A DNA stretch of 64,000 bases. Source: Catalinimonas niigatensis (GTDB lineage Bacteria > Bacteroidota > Bacteroidia > Cytophagales > Cyclobacteriaceae). The stretch lies in contig NZ_CP119422.1 of assembly GCF_030506285.1 (NCBI RefSeq), positions 5,009,501 through 5,073,500 on the forward strand. The letters are read 5' to 3'. Of this stretch, positions 42,773 through 52,716 are shown piece after piece; position 1 is the stretch's first letter; each line of letters begins with the position of its first letter. Under the pieces are notes generated by a model. The model made no database searches and was not told the DNA's origin. It saw nothing but the letters and a program-made list of their open reading frames with translations. Made by a program: the position numbers and the translations under genes.

Positions 42773-45031
42773 TCACATCTGCAATTCAGAAGTCTGTAAA
42801 TCTTGTACAAAAGGCTGGTTATAAAAACGCTTGCCTGTGGCTTTGTACAATGCATTGGCCACTGCGGCAAATACCGGCGGAAATAAGGGTTCACCTAAGC
42901 CGGTAGGATCGTGCTCGTTCTGTACAAAATGAACTTCAATGGATTCGGGAACTTCTTTCTGGCGAATCATGCGGTATTGGTCAAAGTTCTTTTTCTGAGG
43001 AACGCCATCTACAAAAGTCATCTCACCGAAGAAAGCATTGCCAATACCGTCCACAATCGCTCCTTCGCCCATGTTTTTAGCAGCATCAGGGTTGACTACG
43101 ATGCCACAGTCTACGGCAGCATATACTTTCTCTACCTTGGGCATGTTGTCTACCATCTTCAGATCCAGTACCTCAGCTACATAGCTGTTATGGCAGAAGT
43201 AAGCAGATACTCCTCTGTGAACATCAGCGGGTTTTTCATTCCATTTAGACTTTTCCTTCACCAGTTTTAAGACTCCGGCATAGCGTTCCGGATCATAATC
43301 ATTATTCTCACCCACCGGATTATTCTTGGCTCTTTCCAAAAGCTCAAGGCGGAAGTCTATGGGGTCTTTACCGGCAAGTTCAGCCACTTCGTCCAGGAAG
43401 GATTGTTCAGCCCCTGCGATAAAATTAGAACGAGGTGCCCGGAAAGCGCCAATGGTGATGTTAGACTTCAGTGCCCAGCCTTCCGCCAGATAGTGATCTA
43501 CTGCCCCCGCCGGGAAGCGATTGGCAGCCACCGGATGCTCAGGAATTCCTCCTCCTTTGACGTGAAAGGCTATCAGATTGTTATTTTCATCTAAAGCTGC
43601 TCGGTAAGTAGCGGTATAAGTTGGACGATAAATACCATAGCTCATGTCATCTTCGCGGGTGTACATCATCTTGACGGGAGCATTCATTTTCTGGGATATC
43701 ACAGCGGCTTCTACCATATGATGTCCATAGGCTCGCTGACCAAAGCCTCCTCCCATTCGGGCCAGGTTGATTTGTATCTTTTCTCTTGGCATACCCAAAC
43801 GAGCTGATAGCGCCTGCATGATGAATTCCGGTGCCTGAATGGGTCCATAAATTTCTGCTTTGTCTTTCGTAACATGGGCAAAGCAGTTTACCGGCTCCAT
43901 ACAGTTATGTGCCAGGTAAGGAGCACTATAAGTCCGCTCAATCACTTTGGCGGCGTTTGCAAAAGCTTTTTCAGGATCACCGTCTTTGCGAAGTTCCTGG
44001 GCTTGCTTTTTAGCCGTAGCTTCCATCTGGGCTTTATGCCCATCGGTACTTTCTATACCTCCGGGGATTAGTACTTTTTCTTTGCCTTGCCAGCCCTGTA
44101 CTACAACTTCTTTGTCAGGAGTTTCTTGCCACTCTGCTTTCAAAGCTTTCTTGGCATTCATCACCTCCCAGGTGGTATTGCCTACAATGGCTATCAACTC
44201 AGTGAAAGTGGTGGTGTCAAAGCCATTTCTTTCATAATCATCCTTTAGGGTAGTGAATGTGAATACATCTTTGATGCCCGGCATATTTTTCACTGAGGAA
44301 GTATCCACTGATTTTACTTTCAGGCCAAAAGCAGGAGGGTGGGCAATCATGGCAATGAGCATGTCTTCCTCGTCACGGTCCATGGCGAACATGGGCTTGC
44401 CGGTCACAATGTTTTGTCCTTCTACATTCTTTTTGGAATGGCCTATAACTTTAAAATCCTTGATCTCTTTCAACTTTACCTCCTCAGGTATATCTAGTGT
44501 GGCTGCCAGTGAAGCTACTTCGCCATAACCGGCCTTTTTGCCGCTGGATTTGTGATGCAAAGTACCCGCTTCGGTGGTAATTTCTTCACCAGGCACCTTC
44601 CAGTTTTTCGCAGCAGCCATCACCAGCATTTGTCGGGCAGTAGCTCCTGCAGTGCGAAGAGGTTCCCATCCCCGGCGAATACCCTGGCTACCTCCGGTAA
44701 ATTGTCTGTCAAATCGTTGAGGATAAAAATCTGCCTGTTTTACAATGACATTCTCCCAATCCACATCCAGTTCATCGGCCAGAATCATGGGCATGGAAGT
44801 TTTGACATTGGAGCCAAATTCAGGATTGGCAGACATTAGCGTTACCACACCATTGTTTCCGATTTTGATATAGCTGTTCAGCTCAAACCATTCTTTGGGC
44901 ATGGCTAAAGTCTCTTCCTTCGTAGGTTTACATCCGGCCAGCCAGCTAAAGCTCAGCATCATACCTCCGCCAGCCAGGGCAGAAGCTTTCAGGAAAGATC
45001 TTCTATTCAATGTTGTTTTTACAGTTGACAT
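42773..45031 (-). CDS. molybdenum hydroxylase large subunit (IorB-like)
   Basis: A 752-aa molybdopterin-binding subunit of a xanthine-dehydrogenase-type hydroxylase, of the single-chain kind resembling isoquinoline 1-oxidoreductase beta. It has a twin-arginine signal (N-R-R-S-F-L-K, residues 10-16), so it is exported folded. Conserved molybdenum-site segments include G-G-G-F-G-Q-R (around 420) and G-x-F-R-A-P (near 510, within N-I-T-I-G-A-F-R-A-P-R). G-L-G-E-P-L-F-P-P near the C-terminus holds the active Glu. It pairs with the iron-sulfur subunit 22 bp upstream. No cytochrome partner or FAD subunit is adjacent. The substrate is unknown: an aldehyde or an N-heterocycle. Confidence 0.9.
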   Translation of the reverse strand: MSTVKTTLNRRSFLKASALAGGGMMLSFSWLAGCKPTKEETLAMPKEWFELNSYIKIGNNGVVTLMSANPEFGSNVKTSMPMILADELDVDWENVIVKQADFYPQRFDRQFTGGSQGIRRGWEPLRTAGATARQMLVMAAAKNWKVPGEEITTEAGTLHHKSSGKKAGYGEVASLAATLDIPEEVKLKEIKDFKVIGHSKKNVEGQNIVTGKPMFAMDRDEEDMLIAMIAHPPAFGLKVKSVDTSSVKNMPGIKDVFTFTTLKDDYERNGFDTTTFTELIAIVGNTTWEVMNAKKALKAEWQETPDKEVVVQGWQGKEKVLIPGGIESTDGHKAQMEATAKKQAQELRKDGDPEKAFANAAKVIERTYSAPYLAHNCMEPVNCFAHVTKDKAEIYGPIQAPEFIMQALSARLGMPREKIQINLARMGGGFGQRAYGHHMVEAAVISQKMNAPVKMMYTREDDMSYGIYRPTYTATYRAALDENNNLIAFHVKGGGIPEHPVAANRFPAGAVDHYLAEGWALKSNITIGAFRAPRSNFIAGAEQSFLDEVAELAGKDPIDFRLELLERAKNNPVGENNDYDPERYAGVLKLVKEKSKWNEKPADVHRGVSAYFCHNSYVAEVLDLKMVDNMPKVEKVYAAVDCGIVVNPDAAKNMGEGAIVDGIGNAFFGEMTFVDGVPQKKNFDQYRMIRQKEVPESIEVHFVQNEHDPTGLGEPLFPPVFAAVANALYKATGKRFYNQPFVQDLQTSELQM

Positions 45032-45053
45032 GGGCTGAGTGGTTTATGTGGTT

Positions 45054-45509
45054 TTAAGAATTGGCAGCAGTCTTTACCGCAGCTTTGATCCGAAGGTAAG
45101 TACCACAACGACAGATATTGCCATTCATGGCCGACTCAATTTCCTCGTCACTGGGATTAGCGTTTTTCTCCAAAAGCGCAGCAGCACTCATGATCTGACC
45201 GGCCTGGCAATAGCCGCACTGGGGCACATCATGCTCCAGCCATGCTTTCTGCACCGGATGGTCTCCTTTTTCTGAAAGACCTTCAATGGTCGTCACTTTC
45301 TGCTCACCTACTGCGGACACCGGCAGTTGACAGGAACGTACTGCTGTTCCGTTGAGGTGAATCGTACAGGCACCGCACTGGGCGATACCGCAGCCATATT
45401 TGGTACCCACCAGTTTGAGGTGGTCCCTCAGCACCCAAAGCATAGGGGTGCTGGGGTCAGCGTCTACCTGCTGGTTTTTTCCGTTGATCGTGAGATTGAA
45501 GCTTGCCAT
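45054..45509 (-). CDS. [2Fe-2S] subunit of the molybdenum hydroxylase (IorA-like)
   Basis: A 151-aa electron-transfer subunit with two 2Fe-2S clusters. The plant-type ferredoxin domain has C-G-I-A-Q-C-G-A-C and a fourth cysteine (S-C-Q-L-P), and the second helical domain has C-G-Y-C-Q-A-G-Q plus C-R-C-G-T-Y. All eight ligand cysteines are present. It begins the two-gene operon with the large subunit and shows normal length for the family. It has no own signal peptide, and it may be carried through the Tat system bound to the large subunit, as is known for such pairs. Confidence 0.92.
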   Translation of the reverse strand: MASFNLTINGKNQQVDADPSTPMLWVLRDHLKLVGTKYGCGIAQCGACTIHLNGTAVRSCQLPVSAVGEQKVTTIEGLSEKGDHPVQKAWLEHDVPQCGYCQAGQIMSAAALLEKNANPSDEEIESAMNGNICRCGTYLRIKAAVKTAANS

Positions 45510-45583
45510 GATGTAAACTAATTTTAATGGAAAATATATGGAAGCCTTCTCGGCTTAAGGTTTCATAAAAATAGATGAAATTG

Positions 45584-46486
45584 TCAATTATCATGGAGCA
45601 TCCTGTACTCATTAGGAGACTTACCTACCCGTTCTTTAAAGAAACGGCTGAAATGCTGCGGATATTTAAAGCCCAGTTCATAAGCAATCTCATTGACTGT
45701 TTTGCCCGGATCAAATATTTTCTCTTTGGCCACCTCAATTACCTTAGCTTGAATATAATCCTGGGCGGATTGGCCGGTCTCTTTTTTGATTAGGTCACCA
45801 AAATAGTTTGGCGATAAGTTCAATTCGCCTGCACACCAGGCTACTGAAGGCAAGCCAATCGTCTGCGGGTGATCTGTCTGAAAATACGCGTTCAACAAAT
45901 GCTCAAACTTTTCTAAAATGCCTGTATGGACATGATCCCGGGTAATAAATTGACGTTCATAAAAACGGACACAATAATTCAAAAACAACTCAATATTATC
46001 TACAATAAGCTTTTTACTATGCTTATCTATGGCATGGTCTAATTCATACTCAATTTTGGAAAAACAATCCAATACAATTCTCCTTTCACGTTCGGATATA
46101 TGCAGGGCTTCGCTGGATTGGTAGCCAAAGAAAGTATAGTCTTGTATATGCCTACCAAGAGAGGTGCCATGGATCAGATCGGGATGAAAGATGAGAGCAT
46201 GACCCTTCGGTTGATAAGTCTCTCCACTACTATCCACGCTTACAACCTGTCCGGGGCCAATGAATACCAAGGTACCTTCCTGGTAATCATAGGTATGCCT
46301 ACCATAGCGCAGATCGCCACAATTGACTTGTTTTAAAAAGATGGTATAAAAACCAAAATACATATTGGAAGCACTTCTGGGACTGGCTTTTGATAAATCT
46401 ACTACGCTTACCAGGGGGTGTAACGTTTCGTTATTATTGAAGGTGTTGTAGTCGTTTATGGTCTCAAATCGTCGTAAGTTGTCCAT
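45584..46486 (-). CDS. AraC-family transcriptional regulator
   Basis: A 300-aa regulator with an N-terminal cupin-like sensing domain (about 20-160; its G-P-G-Q-V-V segment is typical) and a C-terminal AraC double helix-turn-helix (about 200-298: L-N-L-S-P-N-Y-F-G-D-L-I-K, then E-I-A-Y-E-L-G-F-K-Y-P-Q-H-F-S-R-F-F-K). It is transcribed away from the hydrolase gene at 46646. The 69-bp repeat at 46526-46594 lies in this intergenic space, and its twin lies before the aldo/keto reductase gene. This makes the repeat its best candidate binding site. Confidence 0.9.
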   Translation of the reverse strand: MDNLRRFETINDYNTFNNNETLHPLVSVVDLSKASPRSASNMYFGFYTIFLKQVNCGDLRYGRHTYDYQEGTLVFIGPGQVVSVDSSGETYQPKGHALIFHPDLIHGTSLGRHIQDYTFFGYQSSEALHISERERRIVLDCFSKIEYELDHAIDKHSKKLIVDNIELFLNYCVRFYERQFITRDHVHTGILEKFEHLLNAYFQTDHPQTIGLPSVAWCAGELNLSPNYFGDLIKKETGQSAQDYIQAKVIEVAKEKIFDPGKTVNEIAYELGFKYPQHFSRFFKERVGKSPNEYRMLHDN

Positions 46487-46525
46487 ATCCTTATTGTTTT
46501 ACTCATCCTAAGTTAAAGATTTATT

Positions 46526-46594
46526 CACTTCTTAAAAGATGAACATCCCCCCATCAGTAATCTTGGTAGAAATATCCGTAATTTGTATACCATT
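46526..46594. repeat. 69-bp direct repeat, copy A (candidate AraC operator)
   Basis: By hand count it matches 47580-47648 at 64 of 69 positions. The first half, from CACTTCTTAAAAGATGAACA through the C6 run to CAGTAAT, is unchanged; differences cluster near the end. It lies between the AraC gene and the hydrolase gene. Conservation of the whole unit, ending ATACCATT before each gene, suggests a duplicated promoter/operator. Confidence 0.85.
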
Positions 46595-46645
46595 CAGGGT
46601 AATAAATACCAAGAGCTTTATCAATTAAAGCATAAAAGATTCCAT

Positions 46646-47542
46646 ATGAAAAAAATTACTGTTTCATTTTTCCTGCTCTTTTTTATCGCTATAACACAGG
46701 CTTTTCCCCAAAGCAATCCTGTGATGAATATTTTCCCCGAGGGAACCATATTGCATGGCAACATCCCTTACAATAACGATAACCTGCAAAAACATCTGCT
46801 GGATATTTATTTGCCCCCGAATGCAAAGGGGAAATTGCCCCTGGTGATTTTTGTGCATGGTGGTGGTTGGCTGAGCAATGATAAATACGCGGATATGGGT
46901 TATATGAAAAAAACTGTAGCAGAAATCGTGAGCAGCGGTTTTGCTTTGGCTTCTATTGACTATCGTTTCAGCACACAAGCCATTTTTCCTGCCCAGATAC
47001 AAGACTGCAATCGTGCTGTATCCTTTTTATACGACAATGCTGAAAAGTATGGCTTAGATAAAAACCGCTTTGCTCTTATGGGTTTTTCCGCTGGTGGACA
47101 TCTGGCTTCACTGATGGGTTTATCAAAAAATAATAATGTTGACTCCTTTTACATGCCCGGCACAAGTAAATCGTTTAGCTTTAAAGCCGTAGTAGATTTT
47201 TACGGTCCGGCTGAATTGATATTGTTTCCCGGAGCTGATAACGCCAAATCACCCGAAGGCCTATTGATAGGAGCCGCCCCGCTGGCACGTCCCGATTTAG
47301 CCAAGGCAGCCAGTCCAGTGAGCTATGTAGATAAAGATGATCCGCCATTCTTGATCATTCATGGCGAAAAAGATGAGCTGGTATCTCCCAGGCATTCCCA
47401 ATTATTGAGTGCATGGTTGACAACGGAAGGTGTTGACAATGAACTCATCATTGTAAAAGATGCGCCGCATTTCGGAGAGATGTTTGATGTGGATGAGCTT
47501 AGAAATAAAGTCATCAGTTTTCTCAAAGCGCAGTTGAAGTGA
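46646..47542 (+). CDS. exported alpha/beta hydrolase (esterase/lipase type)
   Basis: A 298-aa hydrolase. The ATG at 46646 gives a signal peptide (MKKITVSFF start, cleavage near AFPQ) and is preferred over the upstream ATG at 46583, which would read through the repeat. It has an oxyanion H-G-G-G-W, nucleophile G-F-S-A-G-G, and catalytic G-E-K-D-E-L-V (Asp) and D-A-P-H-F (His). These are typical of hormone-sensitive-lipase-like esterases of the carbohydrate esterase type in Bacteroidota. It follows copy A of the 69-bp repeat, so it is probably controlled with the aldo/keto reductase. The substrate is unknown. Confidence 0.88.
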   Translation: MKKITVSFFLLFFIAITQAFPQSNPVMNIFPEGTILHGNIPYNNDNLQKHLLDIYLPPNAKGKLPLVIFVHGGGWLSNDKYADMGYMKKTVAEIVSSGFALASIDYRFSTQAIFPAQIQDCNRAVSFLYDNAEKYGLDKNRFALMGFSAGGHLASLMGLSKNNNVDSFYMPGTSKSFSFKAVVDFYGPAELILFPGADNAKSPEGLLIGAAPLARPDLAKAASPVSYVDKDDPPFLIIHGEKDELVSPRHSQLLSAWLTTEGVDNELIIVKDAPHFGEMFDVDELRNKVISFLKAQLK

Positions 47543-47579
47543 GAAGTCATTTCTAACCACAAATAAGCGCTACATCTCT

Positions 47580-48673
<1,094 letters not shown>

Positions 48674-48734
48674 ACAAAGTGACATCGTCATTGTCAGATG
48701 GAAATAATTAAACATAACATTACCGATTAAAACC

Positions 48735-49151
48735 ATAAAGAATCTATTGTATTATATCATTTTAGTAATTGCCACCTTTTCTACCCAGGCAATCGCGCAA
48801 GAAAGCCCTATTTTTCCGATAGGCGAAAAAGCACCTAATGTACATCATACGGGAGATGTGTGGATTTATCATGTCAGCGATGCTGATGATACTTTTGACT
48901 ATAATATCGTACATGTGGTCATGGGACCTGGTGCTAAATTGAACTGGCATGTACATCCTGCCGGACAGATTATATTGGCTACTGGAGGTGTAGGCTACTA
49001 TCAGGAGAAAGGCAGACCTAAGCGAATTCTTGAAAAAGGAGATGTAGTGAAGTGCCCACCCGATGTTCCCCACTGGCACGGAGCAAGTTCGAACCAGGAG
49101 TTTATCCAAATTGCGATTACCGGCAGGCAAAATGGTCCTACAGAGTGGTAG
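48735..49151 (+). CDS. secreted cupin-domain protein
   Basis: A 138-aa exported single-cupin protein. The cupin motifs are W-H-V-H-P-A-G-Q then G-Y-Y-Q-E-K-G (motif 1) and P-P-D-V-P-H-W-H-G-A (motif 2), as in metal-binding quercetinase-like cupins. A signal peptide ends near I-A-Q. Start choice is odd. The first standard codon in frame is a TTG at 48747, but reading on from an ATA at 48735 gives a proper K-N-L-L-Y-Y-I-I-L start. The gene may therefore use ATA, or an ATG may have mutated. Role unknown; it follows the reductase gene closely (61 bp). Confidence 0.75.
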   Translation: MKNLLYYIILVIATFSTQAIAQESPIFPIGEKAPNVHHTGDVWIYHVSDADDTFDYNIVHVVMGPGAKLNWHVHPAGQIILATGGVGYYQEKGRPKRILEKGDVVKCPPDVPHWHGASSNQEFIQIAITGRQNGPTEW

Positions 49152-49210
49152 CAGTCAGTAAGCAAAGAAGAATATTTACAGTAAAAATTTACTACACTAT
49201 TTTTTAGTGC

Positions 49211-49230
49211 CCTCTTTATGAGAGGTTTTT
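49211..49230 (+). terminator. short hairpin terminator
   Basis: CCTCT-TTATG-AGAGG followed directly by five T. The stem is only 5 bp, but it is perfectly paired and followed by the T tract. It lies 60 bp after the cupin gene. Confidence 0.6.
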
Positions 49231-49351
49231 GAAGACGCAAAAACTTACTCCGCCTAGAAAATCATCGTTGTAATTTATAATGAACGTAAACTTACTAGTG
49301 AGTTAGGAAAGATACTTTTATTTTCTCTTTTAACAAAAAAAGGTCAACATC

Positions 49352-49592
49352 TGGCCTTTTTTGCAGTCTGGTTCTGCACCCTTTCCTGCCCTTCTCTTGT
49401 GTAAAATGGCCTGCAATTTCAATTTTAGTATTGTCAGTATCTCGTAATTCTTCTGCACTAAATTGAAGTTCTGCTGATACCAGATTTTCCTGAAAATATG
49501 CCAGTTTGGTGGTGCCCGGAATAGGAACGGCCCATAGGTTTTGTGCAAGTAGTCAGGCCAAAGCTAAATAAGTAATGATTTAGAAAGGAAAT
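49352..49592 (-). pseudogene. remnant of an aldo/keto reductase C-terminus
   Basis: Read on the minus strand, an open segment reads L-A-L-A[20 protein letters not shown], then F-Q-E-N-L-V-S-A-E-L and F-S-A-E-E-L-R. This matches the NADP-binding C-terminus of aldo/keto reductases, including the complete gene at 47690. The tryptophan codon of A-L-A-W-L-L-A-Q has become TGA and the upstream part is gone. It ends in unrelated sequence. It is a degraded paralogue or horizontally acquired copy, too decayed to function. Confidence 0.8.
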
Positions 49593-49977
49593 TTATTGGT
49601 AAAAGTGCAGCCTTAAACAAAATATAAGATTACTTTGATTCCCGACAATCTTAATACCTTTATAAAAGTATAGAATTATATAATTTGAATTGCATTCCAG
49701 TAACCTGATTTGGAGAACCTGACTCTTGGAAAGTGAATTGTTACTGATATACAACATGGGTAGCCCTAAATTGACTCATAACCTATCACAGATTACATGC
49801 TGAATGGATGGATTCGGGATGTTCACCCTGAAACAAATTAAATCCACTAAGAGGAGCTATTTTGATAAAGTTTGGAATGAGTTTGAATAAAAGAAAGAGA
49901 TGAGCTTACTTTTCAGAAATTAAAAAAAATGTGCTGGTGAGGTGGAGCCAATGCAATGTCTAAACGCGCTATAATTT

Positions 49978-51546
49978 ATGAATACAAATAATACTGTTTT
50001 CTTATTCATCCTTGCCTTAAGCTTAGGTTGGATGCGTACTCCAGTAGAAGCACAAAGAAAAGCAACCGAGAAACCAAATGTCATCATCATATTCGCAGAT
50101 GATATGGGTTATGGAGACGTGTCCTGTTTAAATCCTGAAGCACGAACTTATACCCCTCATATAGATAACCTTGTACGGAAAGGGATTACTTTTTCAAATG
50201 CTCATGCCAGTGCATCTGTTTGCACTCCCTCTCGTTACGGCCTGCTCACCGGAAGATATGCCTGGAGATCGGAGTCAGGCGCACATGTTGTGAGTGGATT
50301 TGGAGAGCCCGTTATAGAGCAGGACAGAGAAACAATAGCCTCTCTATTTCAAAAGGAAGGTTACACCACAGCTTGCATTGGCAAATGGCATTTGGGATTA
50401 GACTGGCAAACTAAAAAGAGTGATGAGCCAGCAATTTATGATGCCAACACAGGTCTTTCTAATGTAGACTATACCCAAAAGGTTACTAGTGGCCCTAATG
50501 ACTACGGATTTGATTATTCCTTTATTCATCCGGCTTCTCTGGATATGCCTCCTTATATGTTTCTTCGGAACCATCAGGCAATTGACCCCGACGTGATACT
50601 CACTTCTGCTCTCTATCCTGACCGGCTGGATGATACGGAATACACATGGGATAAAAAACACACAGGAGAACATGATGTATACTGGGGAAAAGGAGTGTGG
50701 TGGAGACGAGGGGAAATCTCTCGTACCTTTAGGGTAGAAAATTGTCTTACAGAAATTCTTGAAGAGAGTATCTCCTTTATTGAAAAGCATAGTAGCGATA
50801 AGCCCTCGGTACCTTTTTTTATGTATATGCCATTAACCGGGCCGCATACCCCCTGGATGCCGACGGAACAGTTTAAAGGAAAATCTTCCATTGCAACCTA
50901 TGGGGATTTTATCATGAACATTGATCATGTGGTGGGTCAGGTTACGGAAACACTCAGGAGGTTAGGTATGGATGAAAATACGATGATCATTTTTTCCAGC
51001 GATAACGGAGCATATTGGCCACAGACTGAAATAGAGTTGCACAACCATGATGCTAACTGGGGCCGGCGGGGACAGAAAGGAGATGCATGGGATGGAGGGC
51101 ACAGGATACCTTTGATTATCTCATGGCCTTCCCATATCAAAACTCCGTTTGTCTACGATCATATGGTAAGTCTTACTGACTTATTTGCAACCTTTGCAGA
51201 CCTGACAGACCAAAAGCTTAAGGATAATAGTGCTGAAGACAGTTTTAGCTTTCTGCGTGTACTTAATGGAAATACCAGCAAAGCCACACGTCGCTCCATG
51301 GTACATCAATCATCGGGTGGGATGTACAGTATACGCATGGATGGATGGAAATTTATTGATGGATTAGGCTCAGGTGGTTTTACAGCACCCAGCACCACAG
51401 AGCCGGTATCCAATGGGCCGACCGGACAACTCTATCAGATTAAAAGTGATTCTCTGGAATCTGAGAATTTGTTTCTTCAACATCCTGATGTAGTCAAAAG
51501 ACTTCAAAAAGAATTAAACCAGGAACTTGAACAGGGCAATAGATGA
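49978..51546 (+). CDS. exported sulfatase (S1 family, formylglycine type)
   Basis: A 522-aa arylsulfatase-type enzyme with signal peptide (cleavage near V-E-A-Q, residue 25). The metal site F-A-D-D-M-G-Y-G-D is at 40-48. The formylglycine motif C-T-P-S-R (Cys-type) is followed by L-L-T-G-R, with G-K-W-H-L-G near 137. F-S-S-D-N-G-A lies near 340 and G-x-K-G-D-A-W-D-G-G-H-R near 370. All canonical residues are present. A Cys-type formylglycine needs a sulfatase-modifying enzyme, which is not in the window. It removes sulfate from an unknown glycan; such enzymes are common in marine Bacteroidota. Confidence 0.92.
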   Translation: MNTNNTVFLFILALSLGWMRTPVEAQRKATEKPNVIIIFADDMGYGDVSCLNPEARTYTPHIDNLVRKGITFSNAHASASVCTPSRYGLLTGRYAWRSESGAHVVSGFGEPVIEQDRETIASLFQKEGYTTACIGKWHLGLDWQTKKSDEPAIYDANTGLSNVDYTQKVTSGPNDYGFDYSFIHPASLDMPPYMFLRNHQAIDPDVILTSALYPDRLDDTEYTWDKKHTGEHDVYWGKGVWWRRGEISRTFRVENCLTEILEESISFIEKHSSDKPSVPFFMYMPLTGPHTPWMPTEQFKGKSSIATYGDFIMNIDHVVGQVTETLRRLGMDENTMIIFSSDNGAYWPQTEIELHNHDANWGRRGQKGDAWDGGHRIPLIISWPSHIKTPFVYDHMVSLTDLFATFADLTDQKLKDNSAEDSFSFLRVLNGNTSKATRRSMVHQSSGGMYSIRMDGWKFIDGLGSGGFTAPSTTEPVSNGPTGQLYQIKSDSLESENLFLQHPDVVKRLQKELNQELEQGNR

Positions 51547-51650
51547 GTTGTATTCCATTTTGCATTCCTCTACCTGCACTTACTGATCATCAACCTGATG
51601 ATTTATTATTAAGGTGATTCTAAAATAGGCGATAAATAATAGTAACAGCG

Positions 51651-51693
51651 TTTGTATGACTGTAATTTTTGTTTTAACTTTGAAATACAAAGT
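51651..51693 (+). promoter_or_regulatory. promoter TTTG-N20-TAACTTTG with overlapping palindromic operator
   Basis: TTTG at 51651-51654 and TAACTTTG at 51675-51682 are separated by 20 bases, the textbook Bacteroidota promoter. The perfect palindrome ACTTTG-AAATA-CAAAGT (51677-51693) overlaps the -7 box and would let a bound repressor block RNA polymerase. The same palindrome recurs at 52667-52683. The regulator at 52310 is the likely binder. Confidence 0.8.
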
Positions 51694-51701
51694 ACTTTTA
51701 A

Positions 51702-52313
51702 ATGAAGAAAGAACAGGATTACATTCGGGATATAGCAGAGATACGTTCCATGATGGAGCGTTCTTCCAAATTTCTGTCGCTCTCCGGCTGGGCAGGGATC
51801 TTGGCAGGTATTTATGCATTATCAGGAGCTTATATCGCTTATCAATTCCTTGGTTTTAATCCTGATACCATAGACTATAGTCCCACCCTAAGTAGTTTGT
51901 CCTTTATTATGATTTTAGCCATTATCATCTTGATACTGGCTATTGGTACAGCTATTTTACTTTCCTCTAAAAAGGCTGACAAAAGGGGTGAAAAGGTATG
52001 GAACACCACCTCAAGAAGGCTTTTAGCCAGCATGGCTGTTCCTTTAGTAGCAGGTGGAATTTTGATATTGATCTTACTCTCAAGTGGTCTGATAGGGTTG
52101 ATTGCCCCATTGACACTACTGTTTTATGGTTTGGCTTTATACAATGCCAGCAAATTTACCTATGATGAAGTGAGGTCATTGGGTATAATCCAGATCATAT
52201 TGGGATTGATCAGCACTTATTTTATTACTTATAGCTTGCTCTTTTGGGCTGTTGGTTTCGGACTTTTCCATATTGTCTATGGTATTTACATGCATATCAG
52301 GTACGAGCGGTGA
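51702..52313 (+). CDS. multi-pass membrane protein
   Basis: A 203-aa inner-membrane protein with about five hydrophobic segments (near 28-50, 67-88, 105-127, 130-150, 170-197). The N-terminus is K-K-E-Q-D-Y-I-R-D-I-A-E-I-R. The family is common in Bacteroidota and seems always to accompany a winged-helix regulator, but its function is unknown. It starts 8 bp after the operator palindrome. The stop overlaps the regulator start (GTGA at 52310-52313), showing translational coupling. Confidence 0.75.
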   Translation: MKKEQDYIRDIAEIRSMMERSSKFLSLSGWAGILAGIYALSGAYIAYQFLGFNPDTIDYSPTLSSLSFIMILAIIILILAIGTAILLSSKKADKRGEKVWNTTSRRLLASMAVPLVAGGILILILLSSGLIGLIAPLTLLFYGLALYNASKFTYDEVRSLGIIQIILGLISTYFITYSLLFWAVGFGLFHIVYGIYMHIRYER

Positions 52314-52612
52314 AAATATCAATCAATGGTTTACATAAGGCTTTTGAGAGCCGCATAAGACTTGGGGTTATGTCAGCATTGGCTGTCAATGATGAGTTGG
52401 ATTTCAATGCGCTGAAGGAATATCTTGACGTGACCGATGGCAATCTGGCAAGTCACCTTAAAGGGTTAGAGAAAGAAGCGTTTATAGGGGTGGAAAAGTC
52501 ATTTGTTGGCAGAAAACCGAATACAAAATATTTTATGACAAAAGAGGGTAAGGAAGCATTTAATGATCATCTCAAAGCACTAGAAAAATTGATTAGGGGA
52601 GTGGCTGAGTAA
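52310..52612 (+). CDS. winged-helix transcriptional regulator
   Basis: A 100-aa DNA-binding protein of the ArsR/MarR-like winged-helix type (PF13601-like) with helices F-E-S-R-I-R-L-G-V-M-S-A-L, F-N-A-L-K-E-Y-L-D, recognition helix V-T-D-G-N-L-A-S-H-L-K, and a wing ending Y-F-M-T-K-E-G. The GTG at 52310 is preferred because it overlaps the previous stop (GTGA) and starts where the homology begins. The gene is cotranscribed with the membrane protein. The palindromes at 51677 and 52667 are probable targets. Confidence 0.83.
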   Translation: MKISINGLHKAFESRIRLGVMSALAVNDELDFNALKEYLDVTDGNLASHLKGLEKEAFIGVEKSFVGRKPNTKYFMTKEGKEAFNDHLKALEKLIRGVAE

Positions 52613-52666
52613 TGGATTGCTTAAGGCCAAATAATAGTAAGGCAGCAAATATTTTTTTACATATAA

Positions 52667-52683
52667 ACTTTGAAAAGCAAAGT
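52667..52683 (+). promoter_or_regulatory. second ACTTTG-N5-CAAAGT operator
   Basis: The same arms as at 51677, with centre AAAAG. It lies 33 bp before the start of the 52717 gene. No matching -33 element was found at the ideal spacing. It is probably bound by the regulator encoded at 52310, which would tie the 52717-54356 genes into the regulon. Confidence 0.75.
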
Positions 52684-52716
52684 TCTTTGTAATAACACGT
52701 ATAACTTATAAAAATC

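Larger units (their letters stand above)
49152..49977. other. gene-free stretch with a decayed gene
   Basis: 826 bp between the cupin and sulfatase genes. It contains a terminator (49211-49230) and the aldo/keto reductase remnant (49352-49592). The remaining 49593-49977 shows nothing recognisable; presumably the sulfatase promoter lies there. Confidence 0.5.

Noticed and set aside
49330-49548. 72-aa minus-strand open frame near the AKR remnant
   Set aside because: It is in a different frame from the readable AKR fragment and has no meaning of its own.
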